DNA of 64,000 nucleotides from contig CP038135.1 of NCBI GenBank assembly GCA_004519485.1, positions 435,001 to 499,000 of the forward strand, given 5' to 3'. Each line of letters begins with the position of its first letter. Within the stretch, counting starts at the first letter, position 1. This stretch comes from Nannochloropsis oceanica (taxonomy: Eukaryota; Sar; Eustigmatophyceae; Eustigmatales; Monodopsidaceae). Of this stretch, positions 40,234 to 51,895 are shown piece after piece. The notes beneath the pieces were generated by a model that saw nothing but the letters and a program-made list of their open reading frames with translations, did not search any database and was not told the DNA's origin. A program made the position numbers and the translations under genes.

Positions 40234-41250
40234 AGCTCCATGGATTGCTTTCCTTCGCATGTTTACGCTCTCCAATGCTGTCCAACAAACAAAAGCTTAT
40301 TTAGATCCCAAAACCATAGGCTCTCTCGGTACAAGAAGGCGTGGATCTCCAGCATTTTCAATCGGAGATGAGCTTCGCTCTAATTACGATGCTGTGTTGG
40401 CGGTGGCTAAATGTCAGCATCGGTAAGGCCTTCTTTTGAGTAGTCTGCAGTATATTTTATATTAGAAAGAGAGTGGGTAGCATTGTACAGAGACAGTATT
40501 TTCATTTTTTGATTTTTATGTTGATGGTAGAAATACGCATGTGCTACTAGTTTTCAAACTCCTTTCCATCCGTAGAAGTAGAAGTAAACATGTGAGGGTT
40601 ATTTTTCCCTGAGGGATTGATCGATTCATTCCTTTGTGAGATCGATGTTGACCTTGGTCGAGCCTCTCAATTTATCTGATGGGTCATCATCAACCATTTA
40701 CGAATCAGGTGGGGGGGAGACTGTGCAATGGTTAGGGTGGGGGAAGGGAACTTGTGTCGCCTTTCACCTCTGTCCAAACTTGGGGGATGCGGTGACAATA
40801 AAAAGAGAGAGAACAGAACACGCACCTGAAAAAAACAATACCTTGCCTACAGACATGCTCTCGCTGTTGCTGTTGCTGTTTCCATGTAAACTGTGGAGTG
40901 CTGGATGGGCCGTCAATGTCGGCGGAGAAACAACGCACACTCTTCGCACTCACTCGCTCGCCACGGAGAGCCACACGTCCACCTCGCAGGCGTATCCTCC
41001 ATTCCCTACTCTAATTCTATTTTGGGCACACTTTCGCCAATCCATGCATCGTTTTCATCGGTAACATGTCGAGCATACGATCTTTTTAGATCGTATCTGC
41101 ATGTTGTAGGCGCCGCGTCTCGCCGTGTCCCTGTGTCCTTCCAGCAAGCCACCCCAGCACCATTGTCATCAGCTGTTGTTCAAGCTTGGTGCATCCCATT
41201 CATCTTCCCTTTTCTCCTTTCTCTCTTCACCATGCCCCACAGAGCCAGCC
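40234..41250. promoter_or_regulatory. Intergenic region and leader of the (P)APS reductase
   Basis: No gene is supported. The main structure is the perfect hairpin at 41075-41096, described separately. A possible alternative last exon of the upstream gene reaches to about 40425. Confidence 0.45.
41075..41096. promoter_or_regulatory. Perfect 9-bp hairpin upstream of (P)APS reductase
   Basis: ATACGATCT at 41075-41083 and AGATCGTAT at 41088-41096 pair perfectly around a TTTT loop. It lies 154 bases before the ATG, within the likely leader or core promoter. Confidence 0.6.
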
Positions 41251-42174
41251 ATGAAGGGTGCTGCTGTGATGCTGTTGGCCGCCGGCTTATCGGTGGCATC
41301 AGCTTTCGTGCCCACCGTGCCCCACGTAGCCTTGACGGCCGGACGGCAGCACGGCGTGGTCTCCATGGGCCTGAACGCGGAGCTGACCAAGACATATCCC
41401 CGTGACTTTAAGAACATCCCCACGGGCACCAGCTATGGCAAAGGTGAGGACGCAAAGCTTAACAAGGAAATTGAAAATCAGATGCAGGAATATTTGGAGA
41501 AGCAGCTCATGTCCGTGCTGAAGACGACGGCTGACATCAAAAAGAAGCCCGTCTTCACCACGGCCCTCATTGCGGGCGACTGTGTGATCCTGGATGCCAT
41601 TGCCAAGGCCGGCCTGCTGGACAAGATCGATATTGTCTTCATCGACACGTTTTTCCTCTTCCCCGAAACGCTGGATTTCTTGCGTGAGGTGGAGGCGCAC
41701 TACGGCTTCAAGGCTAAGATGTATCACTGCGCGGACTGTCCTACTCAAGAGGCTTTCTATGACAAGTATGGCGCCGACTATTGGATGGAGGACATTGACC
41801 AGTACGATTTTAAGTGCAAGGTCGAGCCACTGCAGCGTGCTCTCAAGGAGTCTGGCACCGACGCCTGGATCAACGGCCGTCGGAGGGACCACGGGGCGGA
41901 GCGCGCGTCTTTGCCCGTGTGGGAAGGTGACAAAGTGAACCCCATAGCTTTCTGGACCTTTGAGGACTGCTGGACATATTTGCGCAAACATAATGTGCCC
42001 TATCATCCTCTACACGACGTGGGATTCTCCTCCCTGGGTGACATGCAGAGCACGGCGAAAGTCCCTCTGGAGAAGTGGATGACTTACGGTGGGGAGCGCA
42101 GCGGACGCTTCCAGGGCCTGACCAACAAAGACGGGTCTGCCAAGACTGAGTGCGGCATCCACACAAATAAGTAA
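41251..42174 (+). CDS. Plastid phosphoadenylyl-/adenylyl-sulfate reductase (CysH family, no Fe-S motif)
   Basis: This enzyme reduces activated sulfate (PAPS or APS) to sulfite in assimilatory sulfur metabolism. It has 308 residues from the ATG at 41251. The start MKGAAVMLLAAGLSVASAFVP is a signal peptide ending in the ASAF plastid motif. CysH blocks follow: VFIDTFFLFPETLDFLREVE, KVEPLQRALKESGTDAWING, RRRDHGAERASLPVW, HPLHDVGFSSLGDMQSTAKV and the active-site ECGIH near the end. The paired cysteines (CC...CxxC) that bind the 4Fe-4S cluster of plant-type APS reductases are missing; only a single Cys (FKCKVEPL) is present. No thioredoxin-like domain is fused, so electrons must come from a separate thioredoxin or glutaredoxin. 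The phosphate loop is degenerate (TALIAGDCVILDA). It matches the cluster-free APR-B/PAPS reductase class. Substrate preference cannot be decided from sequence. Confidence 0.92.
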   Translation: MKGAAVMLLAAGLSVASAFVPTVPHVALTAGRQHGVVSMGLNAELTKTYPRDFKNIPTGTSYGKGEDAKLNKEIENQMQEYLEKQLMSVLKTTADIKKKPVFTTALIAGDCVILDAIAKAGLLDKIDIVFIDTFFLFPETLDFLREVEAHYGFKAKMYHCADCPTQEAFYDKYGADYWMEDIDQYDFKCKVEPLQRALKESGTDAWINGRRRDHGAERASLPVWEGDKVNPIAFWTFEDCWTYLRKHNVPYHPLHDVGFSSLGDMQSTAKVPLEKWMTYGGERSGRFQGLTNKDGSAKTECGIHTNK

Positions 42175-42499
42175 AGTTTGAGGGGCGTCGAGACATGATA
42201 GAAAAAGGAGAGAGATTGTGAGGCGTCATCAGAGAGGAGAAAAGTAGAAGAGAGTTCTCACAACCAAACAAGAGAGACGGGCGAAATTTTTATGTGATGC
42301 CACAAAAATATGGAAGCGGGGTGGGGGGCTCGAGAGGAAGGTATGCATTGAGAGTCTTTAGAGAAAGTCAGTGAAAAAAAGCAAGATGCACTACAGCAAT
42401 ATTTCTTTATTCCTGTTTGTCGCCTTCTCTCCGCTGCCCCTTACCAGCAACAGTATCATGCTTCCTCTTTATGTACGTTTTTAAATCTCCCAAAACCCC
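42175..42499. other. Convergent 3' gap
   Basis: This is the space between the stops of the (P)APS reductase and CMR1/WDR76. It holds only presumed 3' UTR sequence. Confidence 0.5.
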
Positions 42500-44444
42500 T
42501 TATCTCCGTTCCTCTCCAGGTCCCCTATAAGAATGTACACGCCCCGAAGAGTTGGCACCCACCAAGATATTTCGGGTGGGATGAAACTGATTAATGGACT
42601 GCACGCTATTCATCCACTCCGACCGCACCGATGCAATCTGGAAGCCAGAACTTGCCGAAAACACCTCAATGCGCCTGGGCTGTTCTAAACTACCAATCAC
42701 AAATGCATCGGGGTGCTTCGGGTCCCAGGTTGGCCAAAACTTTGAGAGCCATCGGCCTGTGTTATTATTGTGCTTGATGCGATAGTGGGCAGTGGTCACG
42801 TCCGGGGGGTTGGAAGCGGTAAATTTGGCTGCGATGGGATCGGCGTGCAGGTAGAGCATATGATTCTGACAGGTTATGAGGAGATGGGCCCCCGTGGGAT
42901 TGAAGGTGGCATTGTTGATGCTGTTGGTGTGTGCGATCGTCCAGACCTCTTTCTTCGGCTTTCGGTCATCCCACAGAGTGACCGCACGATCGGTCGAAGA
43001 CGACACAAATAAATGTTCCCGCGTTGGGTGAGCCTCGATGCTATTCACCTTTTTTCCGTGCGCCTCCCCATGGACCCAAGCCAGCGTCCGCGAACGAACG
43101 TCGAGCAGACCCGTGCTGCCCTCGTGACCTGCCAAGTACAACTTATCAGGAGAGTGGGCTGCCTGCGATGCACACGTGAAACCCGAATCCTGGAATTTCT
43201 CGTCCGTTGCCACCAGCAAATCAAATGCCTCTTTCTCCAAATCGAGACAACGAACAGTACCGTCGTGAGAAGATGAGATTAGCTTTGAGGGGTCGCCGGG
43301 GGAGTACTGCATCGAAGAGATCTTGGCAATGTGTGGGCGGAATTGAAACACGTCCTTGTCCCCATCCACCCGCCACACGCCCAAGTGCCCGTCTACGTCT
43401 GACGCCACCACCACCAAGGTCCGTTCCGAAGGATGCACCACCATAGAGGTCACCCGGGACGGGGTCAGCTTTAAGATATCCTCTTCGGCCAAGGTCAAGG
43501 CTGCCAGTCGCTCTACGTAATCCATGTCGGGCTTCTTTTTCTTGCTCGAAGACGAGGATGAGGCAGAAGCACCAGGCGCCAGACCCTTACCTTCCGATGT
43601 TAACGACCCAGCTTCTTGCTCCGACAAGAGCTGCTTGAGCAGCCCTAAAAAATCAGCACCACCTTCCTCCGAGCGATTCAACGTCTCGAGTGTTAGAGGG
43701 CCTTCGTCCATGCGCTTCTCCTCCTCTCTCGCTGACCTTGCCTCCACCTCCATGATGAGTTTTTCTTCGCTATAGAACGGAGCATCCTTGCCTTCCATCC
43801 GCGCGGATCGCCGAGTAGGCGCGCGGGGCTCCCGCTTGACGGGCTTGAGGCCAGGATTGCTGCCCACGGTCTTTTTGCGGACCTGTTGAATGCGCTGAGC
43901 GGCGGCATTCAAGCCCATCTCCGATCGAGTGGCCCCCAAACCTAAAGATCGCAGAACCTCCTGGTTACGTCGAATGTTCTCCAAACGCTCGAGCTCAAAG
44001 GCTGACATGGCACTGCTTTCGTCACCTCTATTACCGTTCATGGCTATCGTGCCCTCGATCGCAGATGGGACCACCGTCAGCTCTTCCTTCACATGCACAT
44101 CATTATTCTCGACCACAGGGCAGGCACGCGTCGATCGACGACGCGCTGTTGCGGTGTATGTGGGGACGGAATGCATGTGAGGGAGTGGATGACGTGGAGA
44201 AGGGAGGTTTTATGTTTCCGCGTCGTCTCCCTATACCCACTTTGCTCGCGCGATGCCTACCTACTGTGTCTTCCTCGCTCGACTTCCCCCCTGTCGGCCC
44301 ATCCGATACAGCCTTACGTTTGTTGCGAATGGCCGTATTGTTGCCGCGTTCAGCTGTGCTTTGGCGCATTGTCGCCGTGGGAGTCTCCTGTTTGATGGCA
44401 ACTCCCTTTCCGCTGGCCGCCTTTTTCAGGTTCTTGCCCGCCAT
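42500..44444 (-). CDS. CMR1/WDR76-type WD40 protein, two exons
   Basis: This is a nuclear beta-propeller protein of the CMR1/WDR76/DDB2 group, which binds damaged DNA and chromatin. Exon 1 runs 44444-44261 and exon 2 runs 44145-42500. Phase 1 joins to Ala before RRRSTRACPVVEN, and the total is 609 residues. The N-terminal 270 residues are basic and disordered with RRSxR elements (RRRSTR, TRRSARM) typical of WDR76. WD40 strands follow: TSMVVHPSERTLVVVASDVD, ISSMQYSPGDPSKLISSSHD, HPTREHLFVSSSTDRAVTLW, INNATFNPTGAHLLITCQNH and INQFHPTRNILVGANSSGRV. The KLISSSHDGTVR and SSTDRAVTLWDDR segments are those of Cmr1. It is divergent from Listerin with only 231 bp between start codons. Confidence 0.9.
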
Positions 44445-44675
44445 GGCTTGTCTGCGCGTGTATGTGGTAGGTGCACGTGTGTCGAGTGAGGCGCAATATC
44501 GTTGACAACGATGGAGTTGAGCACGCAAAGGAGGGGGAGGGGGGAGGGGGGGCACAAGGAGGCGGCGAATAATCGTTTTGCCGCAGCCGCATCGTCATCG
44601 GCAGCAGCACCACACTTTGACCACACTCGGTTCACCAAGATCTTCGTGCTTCAAAAGACAGGCGGAAGAAGCGGC
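44445..44675. promoter_or_regulatory. 231-bp bidirectional promoter, CMR1/Listerin
   Basis: This is the full interval between two divergent ATGs. It contains a G-rich tract (GGAGGGGGAGGGGGGAGG, about 44530-44550). No TATA box is evident. Confidence 0.55.
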
Positions 44676-47600
44676 ATGGGGAAAGATAGAGCCAAGGACC
44701 GGAAGAAGACTCAGACGTCGAGTTCTAGGTAAGTCACGATGTTGGGTGGTCTTGAATGAGCTAGGGAGAGGGCGGAGGAGGTTTAATGAGGTGTTGCCCC
44801 CATTTTCACAGCGGTGCATCGTCTATGCTCTCTGGTAACGGTTTCATCGGATTTTCTGATGTTGTATCGTTGTCTAGCATTTGTGGCGGCGGCGGTGGGA
44901 AGTTGGGTGGTGGTGGAGGGACGTTCAGGTCCTCCTTTGGTGGCGGAGGCGACGCCTCTCTTGGCAGCAACAGTGCTGTATCGGCTACACCGTTTTATAC
45001 CGGTGGAGACCCGGACTTGCTAGTGATTTGCAAGCGTTTGAGCAAAAAGGATCAGGTTACAAAACATAAGGCCTTGCTCGAGCTTGGGCAACTCGTCCAG
45101 GCCCGAGGCACTACTGCTTCCTCCGCGTCCTCTGTGGTGGAGGGATTGATCCCGTTTTGGCTCTATGTCTACCCACGGCTGGTGCTTCTAGAGGATGACC
45201 GGAGGGTACGGGAGTCTGTATTCTCCACAGTATTACCGAAGCTGTTTGCGGCTAACCGCAAGGCGATGGTGGGCGTGCTGGGTCGGCACTTGCTGGGACC
45301 GTGGTGGGCTGCCATGAGCGACCCTCAAAAGGAAGTGGCCAACGCTGCCACCCGCGCGTTTCAAACCGTGTTCCCCAAGCAGGGTAAGCGATCTGAGATC
45401 CTCACTCAGGCGGCACCCATGATTTTGGGGTACCTGCACGACAATCTACACCTGAAGCCGGGGGACGCTGTGCTCGACATGTCGGGCGGCGTTGGCAGCA
45501 GCCCGGAGGAAGCCGAGGAGCGGTTGGAGCGCATCGTTACCTGCTCTTTGACGGCGCTTGCGTCATTTTTAGTAACCCTGGATGAGCACACCCAGGCACG
45601 TCTCTTGAACAGCGCTACCATGGTTGCGGCACCACCACCAAGACCCCCGCCGACCGCAGACTCCTCCTCTATCCCGGCGGCCTCCGCCGTTGTCCCCACC
45701 TTCTTCCTCATAGACGGGAACTCATCTTCTTTGGAGGACATCATACGAGACAGTACTATCTGGAAGTTTATGAGTGATACACGGCCATTGGTGCGTCGTG
45801 CAGCCTACGGACTGCTAGCTGCTGTAGCAGAGAAGGCCGAACACGCGATCAGGCAAACGGGGCAGGTGGGCAAAATAGCACAGCACGTTTGCGGGCTGCT
45901 TGCCGAGAAGGAGACGGCCAATTTCGGAAATATGTGGGAGGCCATTCTCCTCTTTTTCAACCATTTCCCCAAGGTTTTGACTACCACGCTTGATTGCAAT
46001 ACGCAGCTTTTCCCTCGAGTGCTCAAGCTTGTGAGGACCAGCTTCTTAGGAGCCGCCCAAGCATCGTGTCCTTCCCTATTACCCTTGGTCGCATTGGTAA
46101 ATCCTGCAGCTGCAGATACATCATTTTATACGGACTTGCTTGAAGCTCTGTGGAAGGGTGCTAAGGCGGATAAGAGCGATGGGGAAGAGCCATATCTTGT
46201 CGCGACCGTTGAAATTGCTACTTTCCTCTTGGTACGGCAGCCGTCCGAGGAGCAGGAGCGCGGAGGGGAGGGAAATAGGCCGAAGGTCTCGGAGATATCT
46301 GCAGCATTGATTGGCGCAGAGGAGGGTTTGGTATTGGTGGGGAAGATTTTGGCGGTGCTCGCCAGGGTGCTGACACGCGAGGATGGGGCAGTGGATGGAC
46401 CAGCAAGCATAGCCTTGGTGACGGCATTGACGCAGTTGGAAAAAGCTGGCCTAGAAGGGAGGAGAGGGCGCAAGTGCATGTTGCTGGACGTGAAGAGCAA
46501 GGCTTGGCAGGGCATATGGGCGGTAGCGCTACGCGTGCTAGGACTGGAGGCGTCGGAGGGGGGGATTTCCTCAGATTGGGAGGCGGCTGTTTTGATCCAT
46601 ATTCATGCCGCAAAGACTTCTCGAGAGACCCAAACAAGGAGTACCCGGTTATGGCAACTCTTGATAGCAGCTTACGAGAAAGGGTTGGGATCAAGAGCGT
46701 CCTTGAAGGCCGCAGAAGAAGAAACGGGGTTGGAGAGCACGCTCCGCTTCTTGTTCTGGCAGTGCATTCTTCATTGCGAAGCGCACAAGAACTTACACGG
46801 CGACGTGCTCGTGCCCTATCTCTCTCTAATAGAAGCCATCACACTGCACCTTCCTTTCAGGCTCTTGGCATCCGCAGCTCCCTCTTCGGTGTATGCATCA
46901 ACCTCGAGCTTCGTGGTGGCATTCCTTATCCCTCTCCTCCAAAAGACGATTGAGACGGCAGATGCGGAGGTGGTTGCCATAGGAATACTCAAGCCGCTGA
47001 TAGGGATTATCACCATCCTCTGTCTAGAACTGGGGGGGAAAGGTTGTTGGCAAGAAGTGTTGAATGCTGTCACACCCACAGAAAATAGGAGCGGGGCGGG
47101 AGGGTTGGGGCTTCAGCTGTATGCACTTGAAATTATCTCGGCGACATATGAAGAATGTGTAAGGGTCTCGGTGGATGCCCAGAAGGCGGTACCCGCGCTT
47201 AATTCGCTGCTGTCAAATGCGGTAGCTCCTTATACTTTGGCCTTAATCGAAGGAGAGAAAGCAGTTGAGGCTAAGGAGGAGCATGTACGATTCCTGGCTG
47301 TGTGTCTCGGGGTGGCCGGCGAGGTTGCAACGACGGACTGTTCCGAGACGATAATGCAGAAAAGACGGAGGACGCGGCAACTGCCCTTGCTGGCACCGGC
47401 TGCTGTGGAAATGCTAGTAGAGCATACCATTGCATGTCAGCACGAGATTGGATTGGAGGCGCTGGTGCTAGCGTTGGATGAGGGCGATCAAGATTGCCCC
47501 GTGCTGGATGTAGTACGGTCTCAGGCTGCTACGATCTTGACAATGGCTTTTCAGAAGCTCGGAGCGGCAGGGGACGTACGCATTGCGTCGGTGTTAAGCA

Positions 47601-50600
47601 TGGGTGGTAGTGGAGATGACGAGGATGAAGAGGAGAGAGGAGAGGAGCAAAGGATTGCGCAGGTTTGCACGCCTGGTTTCCGCCACCAAGGTGTTTTCTG
47701 GCTACGTTCGTTGCTAGTGCGCGTTAATGATCCGCAGCATGAGCAGAAGTGGGCGGATGACTTTGTTCGGCTGGTGGAGATCTTGTCCTCTGCCTCGCAT
47801 GAGCCTGCGTCCCACTTCATCCCTGCGCTACTCTATGAGGCGGGCCTTGCGGATGCGAGCTTGTGGGCAGGGGTGCGCTCGCAGCCCCAGGCATTATCGT
47901 CGATGTGGCGATGCTTGGAGGCCGTCATGCACGAGCTTGCGGAAAAGGGCTTGCTTCATGCAGCTTCCGATGCAGCAATGGTATTGATTCGGCCGGGGGC
48001 CTCAAAGGGAGAGACGGTGTCTTTAATCCACGAAGTGTTGCGTGCGGGAGTCGAACTGGGAGAAAGGGTGAGCATGACCGTCCCGGTACCGGGTCGGAGC
48101 ACCTTTTTTTTTTCTCGCTTCCTCAGCGCGATGGCCAAGGAGGATGTCTTGCCCTCTGACACCCCTTTTCAGCTGTTTTTCCCCGCAGGCGACGACGACG
48201 AGGAGGACCAGGGCATGGCAGCGGTGCCTTTCGTGCCATGGGACATTGCGGACCTCCTAAGTCAAATCGTTGAGAAACAGCTCCAAGTGCTTGCTGTTTC
48301 CTCATCCTGGGCTGACGCCTATTTGCTAGCACGTGTTATATCGCTACTGGAATCTGCGGCGGGGCATGAGGTCGGATCACAAGCTCTCAAACCGGTGAAT
48401 CAGACGGCCTGGAGCCGCGTGGTCCTCCCTAAGGAGCTGGCTGTTTTCTTTGACAGTGCCGAAGAGCTGCAGTTGGGAACGGAAGTATGGTTTTTGGACA
48501 AGCAAAAGGTTCGTTCTTTCTCATCCTCGGAGGCAGTCACGCCCTCGCCGCCCGAGTCTGCCTGGAAGCGGGGCAAGGTGGTTGGTGTCCACAGGGACGA
48601 TGTGGAGAAGTATTTTACGGTCAGTAAGGCCAGTGGGGGCGAGACGCAGATGGAGTATAATCGGTTGCGGCGGGCCAAGCCCTCGGATATTTCGGGGTTG
48701 GTTGCAGGAGTGTGTGAAGGGTTGCCGGACTTGCAGTTCGTCGATGCCGTCCACCATTACCGTCATCATCAATTAGAGGGGGAAGCTAATCAACATTTAA
48801 AAACTATTGCACAATTTTTAATTGCGGCTGTTACCCCCTATTTGAAGGACAGTGTCGGTGTGAGGTCCAATTTGGTTCTCGCCTGGAGCGCGGGCGAGGT
48901 TCTCCGCGGTCTGCGGGTATTGGCCTCCTCCCCGTGCTCTTCGCCAAGCCTGCAGGCCAATGTGGACGAGTGGATGGGGAAGCTCCAAGCCAGATGGTGT
49001 GACTTTTCAGAGGCAGCCTTACAAGGAGTAGAAGGGAAGCAGGACTGGTCCCATGTCGCCTCTTCGCTGTATGTACTCGGAGGCCTTCCTCCCCTAGACA
49101 TGGCGGAAGCAAGCAGGCTGTGGTCGGCTGCCGTCCGTGTTGGCGTCGTGTCGGGCACTAAGCGACAGCAGAGAAGCAAGAATCCTTCTGCTGGGAGGGA
49201 GGCCACGTCTGAGACCTCTACAGTGGTTCTTTTCCATGTCTCTGAAGCTGCACAAAATGCTGCTTTATGTTGGGCGGGTGGTTTGAGCACAGCGTGTAGG
49301 GAACAAGCGGCCTGTCTCGAGGTACTAGAAAACATGTGGGATCTTCAAATCTCGTCGAGGGCAACCAAAGGGGCATACTTTATGCCCGGTACTTTCCTCG
49401 CAGCCCTTGATTTGGGACTGCAGACCGTACTGGAGAAGGGCAGCTTGGCCCTCCACTCCTCCACCAAGGCCTCTCTATTCCGTCTTGCCTTGCAGGGCTT
49501 CAGCTCTCCCTCGAGCACTGCCACGGAGCCCACCGTTTTTTCTGTATTGGCGCATGAGATTCACAAGCGATGCCGTCTCTTGGCCGTGGCCCTCATTCCC
49601 TTCGACAATCGCAACTTGGAGTGGACCACACGCATTTACGCTGCACAGTATTCTTCCTCACCCGCTTCCTCTTCTGCAACGCTTGTATTGAATCTGGCAT
49701 TGTGGAATACTGACGTGGATGCATTGCTTCACGTTCTCGAAAGTGAGGGAGAGTGGGCCTCGTCAGGTTTGCATATGAGCACCTTCCATGTCCTTAGACC
49801 CTACATGCGTAGCGCCACGGACGCGAGTGACGACGGGGTGGATAGCGAGGATGAGGACGAGGTGTCGGAAGATTATCCGACAACTCAGGGGAAAGGAGAT
49901 GTTGTGGCCTTGATGAATGACCCGCATGCAAAGGCATTGGCAACTGACGCCACCGAAAGGAGAGACATGGCTCGTGACTTGCGCATTGTGGATAGGCGAG
50001 TCTGGCCCACCTTTCATCGTATTCTCCAGTCCTGGGTCTCTCCTCGTGGCGATGCCTCTAATGGTGCTGCTGAGTCCTCCTACTCCCAACCTCACCCAAC
50101 CCAGCGACTCGCCTGCCTGTTAAAGTGGGAGGGGGTGCTTGAAGCAGTGGGCGACGACGGGGTGACATCAGAAAACAGTGTAATGGAGATCAACCTTTTA
50201 GGCACGTACCGGCGAGGAGTCTTCCAAGCATTGCTGGCCTGGCTTCTATTCCTTGAGCATATGGAGGACGTAGCTTTGTCGCCACCTCTGCGCGACGCCT
50301 ACTCCACTTATATTTCGGTCCTTGGTGCCCTCCCCCTCCTGTTGCAGGCATGTTTCCGCATCCTTGGCCGGCGGGTCGGCGCCACGGTGGACACGACGGG
50401 ATGCCAGTACGAGCTTCAGGACTTGTGGGCTACAGCGTATGCGCTGGGATGTGAGGGTCCTTCAGCGGCGACTAGTGCAGGTGGGAGGGAGATGCGACGG
50501 CTGGTGGCCTACGTTCTTTTCCGCACTATTGTCACGTTTCCGGCATTGGTGCGGAAGTGGTGGTCATCGAACTGCGAGCGGTGGCTGAGTACGGGTATAT

Positions 50601-51145
50601 TCAAGTTCGTTGAGGAACAGGCAAGTGGCCGAATTGTGCAGCGGGAGGTTGGTCTTCTGTTGGCTAATGGCAAAGGCCCCGACTGCCCGTGGGGTGGAGG
50701 GGAGGACGAGATTATCGTTCGAGGCAGCGCTGTGACGCGGGAAGTGACGGCTCACTACTATAAGGATGATTGCACCTTGGAGGTGTTGCTCAGATTGCCT
50801 CTGGCATATCCGCTGCGAAACGTTGAGGTCGAGTGCACGCGAAGCCTGGGTGTTTCGGCAGACAAGTGGAATCGGTGGCAGCTGCAGATAGTCACATTGT
50901 TGAGTATGCGGGATGGGAGCGTGGTAGACGCCGTGGCTCTGTGGGTCCGGAACCTCCAAAAGGAGTTCGAAGGCATGAATCCTTGCCCCATTTGCATGTC
51001 GATCATTGAGGCGCGCAACCTCTCCTTGCCCGAGCGCGAATGCCGAACCTGCCACAACAAGTTCCACAATTCGTGCATCTTGAAATGGTTTGCCACCTCG
51101 GGCAAAAACCGGTGCGTCCTTTGCCAGCAGGCATCAATTGGATAG
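44676..51145 (+). CDS. LTN1: Listerin (LTN1) E3 ubiquitin ligase, two exons
   Basis: This ligase ubiquitinates stalled nascent chains on 60S subunits in ribosome quality control. Exon 1 runs 44676-44728 (MGKDRAKDRKKTQTSS) and exon 2 runs 44812-51145. The AG|C junction gives Ser, for 2128 residues. The N-terminal block NGFIGFS followed by DPDLLVICKRLSKKDQVTKH is the family signature. About 1900 residues of HEAT-like helices follow, with low-complexity acidic breaks (SEDEDEVSEDYP). The RWD-like region precedes the C-terminal variant RING, CPICMSIIEARNL...CRTCHNKFHNSC...CVLC, which is complete. It is longer than human listerin (1766). The tiny first exon is supported by the basic start and exact splice sites; an uninterrupted frame from 44786 would otherwise miss the true N-terminus. 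Confidence 0.95.
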
Positions 51146-51895
51146 ATAGAAAGTCGGCGTTTTGTATCTGGGAAAGCTGCATGTCTTTTTCTGGTCAATC
51201 GCTGGCACAATTAATTCTTTCGCATTTTAATGTGTGCTCGTAAAATTGTTCGCAGTGAGAATTCTGCTCCCTCAGCAAGCCATCCGTGTGAGACACACAC
51301 GCGCAACAGACTTGGATTAGAAAAAGGGGAAAGGGTCTGCTTGTATAATGTTTCGCGTAGACATAGAGTCATGAACAGAAAGAATGTATAAATCGATAGA
51401 AGCGACTGGTACCGGCCTGGGGACGTACGCGCGCGAAATCGGTCTGGACAAAGAAAAACAAGACAAACACATTTTGCCTCCTTCTATTTCCTTGGCTCGG
51501 ACCGCAGTCTTTCTGAACCGTCCATGCGCTAGCTAGTCTTTGCTACCCCTTGCTCATGACGAGTACCTGAGTGTTGTTTACGGTCTTAGGGCTGCGGTGA
51601 GGGGTTGAGCAAACCGCTTCCACGGTTTGCCTCGCTGAAAATACTCCTCAAACCCGAACTACTCGTAGGTATTTATTTGACTTGACGCCCCCCCGCCTAA
51701 TGCACCCACTCATTCTTAGGCCCACTACGATTGACACAAGACCAGAGCGTGTACACTAAGAGGGCCACAGCCAAACCCGCCGTCTGTCTGCCGCAAACAG
51801 TGCGAGGACGAAGGCGAGAAAGGAGGTTCCGTGAGCGGCGGAGGACCCACACAACCCCCTCCCTTCTACAGCCGTCCACCTACTCCTCACTAAGC
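51146..51895. promoter_or_regulatory. Intergenic region upstream of PDS5
   Basis: This is 750 bp between two plus-strand genes. The PDS5 frame is open from 51731 but has no ATG before 51896. An inverted AAACCGCTTCCACGGTTT (about 51610-51627) is the only structure noted. No gene. Confidence 0.4.

Noticed and set aside
40219-40426. Extended last exon for the plastid membrane protein
   Set aside because: The frame LVRDEAPWIAFLR is protein-like, but it cannot be joined in phase to exon 1 with the visible splice sites; a stop follows FGTR in the correct phase.
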